Below are positions 7,901 to 12,471 of a stretch of DNA of 12,471 nucleotides, in pieces (the stretch's first letter is position 1; every line of letters starts with the position of its first letter). The notes below the pieces were generated by a model, which was not told the DNA's origin, did not search any database, and worked only from the letters and a program-made list of their open reading frames with translations. The translations under genes and the position numbers were made by a program. Source of the stretch: Synergistaceae bacterium (GTDB lineage: Bacteria; Synergistota; Synergistia; Synergistales; Aminobacteriaceae); assembly GCA_022837505.1 (NCBI GenBank), contig JALHFZ010000053.1:1-12471 (forward strand), written 5' to 3'.

Positions 7901-10796
7901 CTACGGCACTGGGGCGGGCACGGCATCGGTCAAAGTGGAGATCCGGAACGCCGAAGGACTGCTCCTCGGCACGGGGTCCGCCTCCTTTCCGGTGGTTGAG
8001 CTGCCTCCGGAGCTGTCTTCTTCTTCTCTGAAGGTGTCCATAACCCCTGAGTCGGCCGATCTCACGGTGAACGGTTCGGCCGTCTTCACGGCCTCTTCGG
8101 AGGGGGGAAAGCCCCCCTACCGCTATGAATGGAGCGGAGACGCAGCGGGAACTACAGAAAAGGTTACCCTCGTTGCGGACTCTCCGGGAAAAAAGACTCT
8201 CACAGTGACGGTGACGGATGCGTTGAAGAAAAAAGAACGGGCAACCCTTTCAGTGGACGTGAAGCCCTTTTCTGTGACCATTACCGGTCTTCCCGAAAGG
8301 GCGTCCCTCGGCGAATCCCTCTCCTGCCGGGTGGATTACCCTCTCTCTCCTCCGGGATCGGGGGTCAATCGAAATCCCGTCCCCCTGATCCGTCTCGCCG
8401 GGGATCCTGTGATTCTCTGGAATCCTTCCAGCGGAACGGGGCCCGGATTTTACGGCAGAGCGGCTCAGCCCGGAGAGGCCTCTGTATGGGCGGAGGCCCG
8501 AAACAGAAAGGGAGAGCTCCTCGGGACGTCGGAGAAGGTCACCGTCTCCGTAGCTGAGCCCCGTCTTTCCCTGATCCTTCCCGATACGGTTCAGCCCGGA
8601 AAGCTCTTCCGGGCGTCAGTGGAGCTGCCGGAGGAGACAAAGGGAAAGAACCTCCTCACCTTCAAGTGGAAGGACTCCCTCCGGACGGAACTGCGGTGGG
8701 GGAGCGAAGAGGGGTGGGAGAACCTGGGGCCCGTCTACGGCCTTGATCCCCTGTCGGTCTACGTCCTCGTGGAGGGAAAACAGGGGACCTTCCGGACGGA
8801 ACTTGAGGGGACCGTCCGGGTGGAGCCCCTGAAGGTCGATATACAGGTCGCAAGGGTCTCGGGGGTGGACAAAATAGTTCACCCCGACGGCAGAGTGGAC
8901 TACCCGGCGGAGGGGGAATGGATGGAGGGGAAGACCCTCACCCTGAAGGCCGTCCCCCTGGTCAGAAACGACGGAGCCGCCTGGGAATGGTCCCTGGACG
9001 GAGGAGGGCGCCTGGAATCAGGAGTTCCGCCGGATGCCCATCTAACTCTTCCGGCCCCAGGAAAGATCTCCGTGACGGCCGTGATGAAGCTCGGAGGAAA
9101 AGAGGCGGGCCGGGGGGTCATTGAACTGTCCGTCCCCCATTCGGCGAAGAAGGGGGAGGCTGCCCGGGAGTACCTCACCGCTCAAAACGCCGAAAAGAGC
9201 CGCTCCTTCGAATCGGCCGTTGCCTCCATGGAAAAAGCCGCGGCCCTCGACCCGGAAAATCCGGCCATTGCCCGGGAGCTTGCCCGGATGAAGGGTGCCC
9301 TCAATCGTGCCCGGGCCGATTCGAAACGGGAAAAGGCCCTCGAGCTCTGGAAGGTTGCGGGGCAACTGCAGAAGGAGGAAAAGTACGAGGAAGCGATCGG
9401 AAAATATCGGGAGGGGCTTGAGCTCTCCAGGGAGCCCTCGGTGGAGGAGCACGTGAAAAAGCTTGAGGCCCTCCTTGCCGCTCTCCGGAAGAAGGAGGCT
9501 GAGGAGGCCGCAGCCAGGGAGCGGGCGGAAGCCCTCTGGAAGCAGGCCGCCGCCCTTCAGGTGGCGAAGGAGTACCGGGGGGCCATCGAAAAATATCGGG
9601 CAGGGCTGGCCCTCTCCCCCGATGCCAAGGTGGAGGAGCACGTCCGGAAGCTTGAGGAGTTCCTCGCCCGGCAGGAGCAGGAGGCTCTCGAACGGGCTGA
9701 AAAAGACAAACTCGAACGGGAGCGCAAGGCAGCCCTTGACCGTGCTGCCAGAGAGAAGGCCGAGGCGGCCCGGAAGGCGGAGCTTGACCGCGCCGCCAGA
9801 GAGAAGGCGGCCAGAGAGAAAGCTGTCCTGGAAAAACAGGAAGCCGAACGGGCGGCGGCGGAAAAAGAAAAGGCCAGGAAAGAGGCCGAATCCGCCGGGA
9901 AAAAGCCCGACTCCTCCTGGGGCGGCTGGAAAGAGTACACCGTGGCCGGAATTGCCTTCGAGATCCCGAGTACCGGGTTTGAGAGCGTGAAAAAGACAAC
10001 GGGGGCGGAAAACGGAAAATTCCCCTATCTTAATTTCGACTTTTACTTGAAGGGGAAGAGAGTGGCCGTCGTCCGGGTGGGAACGCTCCGCCCAGGGCTG
10101 AAGGACGGGGACATAAAATCCTTCTACACGGGCAAAAGCAGCAACCGGATTTTCGATACCCTCACGGGAGAGGGATCGGCCACAGTCGGAGGGAGAAGGG
10201 CCTACTTCCTCGAGGGGACAGCTCCGGGGATCACCCGGAAATTCTTCTTCGTCTCCGACGGAGGCGAGGGGGGCACAGGGGCCTATCTTCATGTCCTCGC
10301 CGCTCAGGGGAAGGGATGGACGCAGTACAAGCCTCTCTTCGACCAGGTCGCCGCAAAAATGCGCTTCGGCTCCGCACCAAAGAGCGGAGGTTCCGGAAAG
10401 AAACCCGCTGAACCGGGAAAGACCCCACCGTCGGGGTGGAAGTCCGTCTCCGTCGGCACAGTGAAGTTCTCCGTCCCTGCCGCGTGGAAATCTGAGACCA
10501 TGCAGGAGCACGATGTGGAACGGCTCCATCTTTTCTTTGAGGGAAGCGTCGACAGCCCCTCCCTCGGCGTCTCCGGCGGAGTCCTCAAGGATTATGCCAA
10601 GGCGAAAAGAGAGCTGGAGGGAGCCCGGCAGATCACCCTGAACGGCATCAAGGTCTTCCGCAGCGACGACGGGCCGGCCATCTCCCTTCTCTTCCCCCCC
10701 GTGGGCGGCAGCAAGGCAGTGGGAATTATCCTCTTCCGCGGCCAGGGAGGAAAACAGGAAATCCTTGACAAGATCTACAACAGCATCACCCAATAA
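1986..10796 (+). CDS. Giant exported mosaic protein: helical N-terminus, Ig/PKD-like modules, TPR, coiled coil, tandem C-terminal beta domains
   Basis: A 2,936-residue protein that I do not recognise as a named family. The ATG at 1986 is chosen because GGAGGT lies seven bases upstream and the protein then opens with a signal peptide: KKR, hydrophobic stretch 8-23, likely cleavage near ASGA, residues 28-31. In-frame sequence back to 1260 is antisense to the rubrerythrin-type gene and is not used. Residues 32-970 are mostly helical, with a GS-x13-DxD nucleotidyltransferase-like motif (170-187) and a hydrophobic stretch at 651-679. Residues 975-1352 hold four Ig/PKD-like beta modules, 1357-1425 an E/K-rich linker, 1426-1539 another module, 1540-1695 a distinct alpha/beta domain, and 1719-2385 seven more modules. 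Most modules carry an aromatic-x-W strand such as YRYEW. Three TPR-like repeats (about 2390-2570), a charged coiled coil (to about 2641) and two similar beta domains (2647-2797, 2817-2936) follow. No LPxTG motif, lipobox or outer-membrane barrel is visible. A large periplasmic or surface scaffold, adhesin or assembly protein is inferred; its job is unknown. Confidence 0.9.
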   Translation: MKKRTVSSLVLFLLLVFCFTSLVPPLPASGASTEEEDAWLKINPIGKPPSLKKAQYDSLAERLGDVGAGRLDPLAFYNSLGADGLTLPDLAAFKGDYINVKTSELAKQTGKPPLSCMTEALSQWNTAFSGAERTVLDVRRRNVQAAFDRAVARYAESHPDFPYLVKMDVGSWASENYRDLRFEGDIDFSVISSMVENAVELRKLYNEEIRNIFGMDMADLEAHATAQRKATSDVYITQASADWAEMDALRRGLLQEISLENGSVKYIPVTDPLTRSFIFANLKNNMQIKAGGEDQLARLMDEPPERVRDGLEPSMSLELLRHLNTDALASTLSYHEKLVKIAKFVERSAALQSGPPADPALASWAKAVTELAGNKGLPPAERLKRILRGSSSFLGNPADMPALERAILATGERASGLLRENVSRGLDRRMKTIEDTEAPEKKRGEQKKLLGELEEIHKAYGEKGVDFPPKAAETMETLAAALKRETLRIPPTEMERMRELLQKTAENPKSFEMALSMVWEKASSYYNTADGAVDAINNFFDYLDNNTVARLRALNTELHFGSTEGKFRLTIPLPIGKINDRLNATVLGKIGNSLPFKGFNLGTEALGYWDAVAGGKDWNESFSNLGTQIFRSRVPGGDIVEAVVMENYTRAAIGVVYLLFPTAAIPEALYGMSVAAAEWSVGQWQQWLYSEMVDALYEGTEFEREGDRWRVKSITYANPGRSPVPVSREEIFTLPEKAPAISNILLPQVSRAPSITMYHELLVHSAISDGQADIPVWPRRYKNLSLYGEKLWRDYEGEVKKITRQYFAEVLKELEKRKEFLSGAGMEKLREIEKELGCAKPILELTGDAAKDRPAMEKVLEDWKGWKEVHGELMALREKWKAFFILVRKPSCSALSIEISREEDERELAAVRQALAEARRGVEEIVGREKADYKTVQPAARARMGAVIYPSGSPQRREMIDEYREYLDSLRGKQSPLLLRIVGPEAVEVGGEANFTALLDREVRSVRYDWGFASGGDGEVLEGGKTVRVTWNPAEPGVKKLEVHALADIPGTDWVRAVHTVTVLTREEAPKAELRLTAPVKVMNAGERVPLTAETVRFGLGGAGFTRYFWFINGRQVHASAENVFFFDGVGYEGQVVTLKVEGRSENAIVSDSSLRLAVEPSRGSEKDLKVLIAPEISEIAAGSSLRLRGVVFPRSREGRLEYQWSVNGEPAGSGTTLLFDSAGRKEGPVEISLYARQVADGEFILYEGQAVRVIELVKDAPVSLSLAPYPRKTDDAADIKICVSNPLKDVTYSWYEWNSGGQRWSVNTIAVAPCMTKSPRGLSGQDLRFRVVAEDGKGRSATLDTDFIAVTDPQWEPAGEEEEQEEPEKQEEEKKQEEKKREKQQKEEKQQKEEKPVPEPQDEKKSPAEKEGEEPPVETAETKGDVRLVAPARVMEGDIFTVRAEIPPTMAEKAAPSYRWGQEKDAPIRPYALLNDDAGDDRTSVPEGQIQFLPNVNFRGKTGNVGIFVYEKLKSYQKGTPMTSLAEGFATLEVQPMGCSVAASSFWSGGPNEDGLTLLRSRQKDDPMEWKGEFLVEIGTWPQRTMEALEKEVEQNEPYGTKEAVSIDDYKGYMMVRTLLSRKFVSNQEAFVGSFSGSAVLKGRVLKGEVSIWFSASLNCTSPSDSQREEVQKEVDKALSALRAILASIRVVPDPKRTTFESEKAGEKKEEGVVSLKRISPAWGPVAVGTPLDLQASLGEGTKEKDVIFRFEPSTEVAFSPAESGDGRTQAVFSEPGKVGIWVSALREKGETLGESDQMEIEVTGPVLSFTVNPKDVRVGQEIEVKALTKPPLPEGAFVVWNLKGKSRRQGALAADTTRFSFLAEEMGSYTAEAEVRSPRGETLAKGTAPIEIKGYDVAVTILGPAGPRPQEWVEGKGLQTLEKNTFLRDEHVKGKAEIKDKDVPKDLRWKWIPGEGTSLVSTGIGSEATLYGTGAGTASVKVEIRNAEGLLLGTGSASFPVVELPPELSSSSLKVSITPESADLTVNGSAVFTASSEGGKPPYRYEWSGDAAGTTEKVTLVADSPGKKTLTVTVTDALKKKERATLSVDVKPFSVTITGLPERASLGESLSCRVDYPLSPPGSGVNRNPVPLIRLAGDPVILWNPSSGTGPGFYGRAAQPGEASVWAEARNRKGELLGTSEKVTVSVAEPRLSLILPDTVQPGKLFRASVELPEETKGKNLLTFKWKDSLRTELRWGSEEGWENLGPVYGLDPLSVYVLVEGKQGTFRTELEGTVRVEPLKVDIQVARVSGVDKIVHPDGRVDYPAEGEWMEGKTLTLKAVPLVRNDGAAWEWSLDGGGRLESGVPPDAHLTLPAPGKISVTAVMKLGGKEAGRGVIELSVPHSAKKGEAAREYLTAQNAEKSRSFESAVASMEKAAALDPENPAIARELARMKGALNRARADSKREKALELWKVAGQLQKEEKYEEAIGKYREGLELSREPSVEEHVKKLEALLAALRKKEAEEAAARERAEALWKQAAALQVAKEYRGAIEKYRAGLALSPDAKVEEHVRKLEEFLARQEQEALERAEKDKLERERKAALDRAAREKAEAARKAELDRAAREKAAREKAVLEKQEAERAAAEKEKARKEAESAGKKPDSSWGGWKEYTVAGIAFEIPSTGFESVKKTTGAENGKFPYLNFDFYLKGKRVAVVRVGTLRPGLKDGDIKSFYTGKSSNRIFDTLTGEGSATVGGRRAYFLEGTAPGITRKFFFVSDGGEGGTGAYLHVLAAQGKGWTQYKPLFDQVAAKMRFGSAPKSGGSGKKPAEPGKTPPSGWKSVSVGTVKFSVPAAWKSETMQEHDVERLHLFFEGSVDSPSLGVSGGVLKDYAKAKRELEGARQITLNGIKVFRSDDGPAISLLFPPVGGSKAVGIILFRGQGGKQEILDKIYNSITQ
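6135..6170 (+). repeat. Perfect 18-bp tandem repeat, two copies, in the E/K-rich linker
   Basis: Two identical 18-base units (6135-6152 and 6153-6170) start AAACAGCAG. In frame they encode the repeated hexapeptide KQQKEE. They lie inside a low-complexity Glu/Lys/Gln-rich linker (6054-6258) that separates the fourth and fifth beta modules. The perfect identity suggests recent slippage or length variation. Confidence 0.9.
9336..9713 (+). repeat. Duplicated 63-residue TPR-plus-coil unit
   Basis: Two adjacent in-frame copies (9336-9524 and 9525-9713) share a 189-base period. Matching blocks include ALELWK/AEALWK, AIGKYREGLEL/AIEKYRAGLAL and VEEHVKKLE/VEEHVRKLE; the DNA block GTGGAGGAGCACGT is identical at 9441 and 9630. 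Each unit is one TPR-like helix pair plus a following helix. A more diverged third TPR precedes them (about 9160-9290, with FESAVASMEKAAALDPENP). Confidence 0.85.
9735..9830 (+). repeat. Imperfect 48-bp tandem repeat in the coiled-coil region
   Basis: Two 48-base units, starting at 9735 and 9783, encode LDRAAREKA followed by Ala/Lys/Glu-rich sequence. Third-position differences separate the copies, so the duplication is older than the 18-bp repeat in the linker. They form part of a highly charged, probably single-alpha-helix or coiled-coil segment (about 9660-9905). Confidence 0.75.
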
Positions 10797-10799
10797 ACC

Positions 10800-10946
10800 G
10801 GGGTCAGGTCTTGCATAATAGCAGCTTGCAGTCAAATAAAAACGAATCTTACGAAACGCATATTAAATTCAGCTGCTAAAGTCCGGCTGTTCGTCGAAGT
10901 TTCTTGTGAATAAATTAGTAAATGCTTTATTTCAAGACCTGACCCC
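10800..10946. mobile_element. MITE/REP-like non-coding element with 14-bp perfect terminal inverted repeats
   Basis: GGGGTCAGGTCTTG at 10800-10813 is exactly inverted at 10933-10946. The similarity weakens but continues inward to about 10822 and 10924. A second, nested inverted repeat (TAGCAGCT at 10819-10826, AGCTGCTA at 10871-10878) lies inside. The 147-base segment is clearly AT-richer than both flanking genes and has no convincing gene. It begins three bases after the stop of the giant gene and ends 23 bases before the first start candidate of the GH3 gene. No target-site duplication is visible. From memory, GGGTCAGGTCTTG-type termini occur beside REP-associated (Y1/IS200-like) tyrosine transposases in many bacteria. 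That would make this a non-autonomous relic mobilised in trans. No transposase lies in the window. Confidence 0.6.
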
Positions 10947-10969
10947 CTGGAAGGGACCCCTTGGAAGGA

Positions 10970-12471
10970 GTGATTATCATCAGGAAAATCGCAGGTATTC
11001 TTCTCTTATTATTCTCTCTGCACCCTCTGGCGGGAAGGGCGGAGAGCACGGAAACCCTTCTCTCAAAGATGACTCTGGAGGAAAAGGTCGGACAGATTAT
11101 GATGGTCTTTTTCGAAGGGAGCACCCTTTCCGAGAACCTCCGGAAGTTCGTTGCCGAGCTGAAGGTTGGAGGGGTAATTCTCTACTCGAGCCGGAACAAC
11201 ATCGAATCCGTCGGGCAGGTAGCCGAACTTAACTGGGCAATACAGCAAACCGCCCGTGACGCCGGTTCACCTCCTCTTTTCATTTCTATCGATCAGGAGG
11301 GGGGACTCGTAAGCCGCATCCGGGAAGGGGTGACTCTCTTTCCGGGGAACATGGCCCTTGGAGCGATAGGGTATCCATCCCTCGCAGGTCGTGTCGCTGC
11401 CGTCATGGGAGAGGAACTGGCGAGTCTCGGCATCAACGTAAACTTCGCCCCTGTGGTGGATGTGAACAACAACCCCATGAACCCCATCATCGGAGTCCGT
11501 TCCTTCGGCTCCGCCCCCCGGGCAGTTGCCCGTCTCGGGTCTGCCATGATCTCCTCCTTTATGGAAAAGGGCGTCCTCCCCGCGGCAAAGCACTTCCCCG
11601 GACATGGGGACACGGAGGTGGATTCTCATAGTGGGCTTCCTCTTATCTCTGTCTCCAGAGACCGTCTTGAAAACGTCGAATTTCCCCCTTTTCAGGCAGC
11701 AATAGATGCGGGCGTTCCCATGGTCATGACAGCCCATGTCCTGGTTCCGTCCCTCGACGAAAAAAATCCTGCCACCCTCTCTTCATCCATCCTCGGAATG
11801 CTCCGTTCCGAAATGGGGTTCAAAGGGCTTATCATCACTGACTCAATGGGAATGGCAGCGCTGAAAAAAGAAAGAACTCCGGAGGAAGCGGCGATCGGCG
11901 CATTCAATGCAGGAGCCGATATTCTCCTCTTCGGGGCGGACAAGGGCCATGAGGAGACCGAGCACTTCGGAATATACTCCGCCCTGCTGGATTCCTGCCG
12001 CACTGGCAAAATATCCATGGCCCGCCTTGACGAAGCCGTCGGGAGAATCCTGGCGGCAAAAGAAACCCTTGGACTTTTTGGGAGGAACTGGCGGCCGGCC
12101 TTTTCTCCCTGTCTATCGCCGGATGGAAGCGCAACCGCCCGGGAGGCTGCCCTGCGGAGCATCACCGTCGCCCGAAACAGAAGAGATATCCTTCAGACTG
12201 TACGGGATGGAAAGAAACGCCCCCTTCTCTGGCCAAGGGAACGCATCGCCGCCGGCACTGTCTTCGCCGAATTTTTCCCTTCCGTGGATCTCATTGAAGT
12301 TCCCGAGAAGCCGGAAGAGAGGGACATGGCGGATGCCCTTCGGCGAACGGGAGATGCTGACAGGGTGCTGATCGCAGACTATGACAGCGGGAGAAACCCG
12401 GAGTGGCTCGAGCTTGTGCGGAAGGTGGGGGAAGACCGAACTCTCCTCCTCTCCCTCCGGACACCCTACGC
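10970..12471 (+). CDS. nagZ: Exported beta-N-acetylhexosaminidase, glycoside hydrolase family 3, NagZ-type (3' end outside window)
   Basis: This GH3 hydrolase would remove terminal GlcNAc from muropeptides or chitin-like sugars, probably outside the cytoplasmic membrane. Counting from GTG 10970 as residue 1, the sequence opens with a short signal peptide (RKIAGILLLLFSL, ending near AGRAES). It continues with the family opening TLEEKVGQIM, the substrate-loop DQEGG starting at 108, RSFG, then KHFPGHGDTEVDSH (207-220) carrying the NagZ Asp-His dyad (D218, H220), and ITDSMGM with the nucleophile D291. These match D232/H234 and D318 of Bacillus subtilis NagZ. After about residue 355 the frame continues into what should be the second GH3 domain, so this is the two-domain type rather than the short cytoplasmic enterobacterial NagZ. 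The start is uncertain. GTG 10970 overlaps the best ribosome binding site (AAGGAG, ending at 10970), whereas the codon ideally spaced for it is ATC at 10979. The element at 10800-10946 lies just upstream. Nearly 500 codons are open to the window end. Confidence 0.9.
   Translation, partial: MIIIRKIAGILLLLFSLHPLAGRAESTETLLSKMTLEEKVGQIMMVFFEGSTLSENLRKFVAELKVGGVILYSSRNNIESVGQVAELNWAIQQTARDAGSPPLFISIDQEGGLVSRIREGVTLFPGNMALGAIGYPSLAGRVAAVMGEELASLGINVNFAPVVDVNNNPMNPIIGVRSFGSAPRAVARLGSAMISSFMEKGVLPAAKHFPGHGDTEVDSHSGLPLISVSRDRLENVEFPPFQAAIDAGVPMVMTAHVLVPSLDEKNPATLSSSILGMLRSEMGFKGLIITDSMGMAALKKERTPEEAAIGAFNAGADILLFGADKGHEETEHFGIYSALLDSCRTGKISMARLDEAVGRILAAKETLGLFGRNWRPAFSPCLSPDGSATAREAALRSITVARNRRDILQTVRDGKKRPLLWPRERIAAGTVFAEFFPSVDLIEVPEKPEERDMADALRRTGDADRVLIADYDSGRNPEWLELVRKVGEDRTLLLSLRTPY

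Noticed and set aside
10906..11232. Plus-strand 108-codon open frame overlapping the inverted-repeat element and the start of the GH3 gene
   Set aside because: It is out of frame with the clear GH3 coding sequence, has no domain signal, and begins inside the non-coding element.
11267..12371. Several open frames of 76-156 codons on both strands over the GH3 gene
   Set aside because: They are shadows of the GH3 frame, which carries all family motifs without interruption.
1..12471. tRNA, rRNA, CRISPR array, prophage or defence-gene content
   Set aside because: I saw no regularly spaced repeats, tRNA-like cloverleaf or recognisable integrase, nuclease or defence protein in either strand.

Overview
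The window is GC-rich coding DNA from a bacterium, with strong GGAGG-type ribosome binding sites and AT-rich intergenic gaps. A rubredoxin-less rubrerythrin-type protein, exported cell-wall-type proteins and an acyl-adenylating enzyme would fit an anaerobic Gram-negative. My best guess is Synergistota, with Desulfobacterota-like groups as the alternative. This is an impression from protein style only; no rRNA or other marker gene is present.

Layout: (1) positions 2-1207, + strand, the C-terminal 401 residues of an AMP-forming acyl-CoA/acyl-ACP synthetase that starts before the window. (2) A bidirectional-looking hairpin terminator at 1211-1246 separates it from a convergent minus-strand gene. 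(3) 1266-1739, - strand, a 157-residue rubrerythrin/ferritin-like diiron protein. (4) A 246-bp divergent intergenic region with candidate promoters for both flanking genes and a strong 5'-leader hairpin. (5) 1986-10796, + strand, one giant gene for a 2,936-residue exported protein. It has a signal peptide, about 940 residues of mostly helical unrecognised sequence (containing a nucleotidyltransferase-like GS-x13-DxD motif), about a dozen Ig/PKD-like beta modules interrupted by a Glu/Lys-rich linker, three TPR-like repeats, a long charged coiled coil and two tandem C-terminal beta domains. (6) 10800-10946, an AT-rich non-coding element bounded by perfect 14-bp inverted repeats, resembling a MITE or REP-type element. 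(7) 10970 to the window end, + strand, a family 3 glycoside hydrolase (NagZ-type beta-N-acetylhexosaminidase) with a signal peptide. Its start codon is unclear, and it is cut off by the window edge.

How the genes relate: the acyl-activating enzyme and the rubrerythrin-type protein look like independent housekeeping or stress genes. The giant protein and the GH3 enzyme are both exported and co-directional, so they could share an envelope role, but the inverted-repeat element now sits between them and no functional link is shown. The most unusual content is the giant mosaic protein, with its nucleotidyltransferase-like motif in an exported context. Next come the inverted-repeat element inserted between stop codon and ribosome binding site, and the missing ATG of the GH3 gene.
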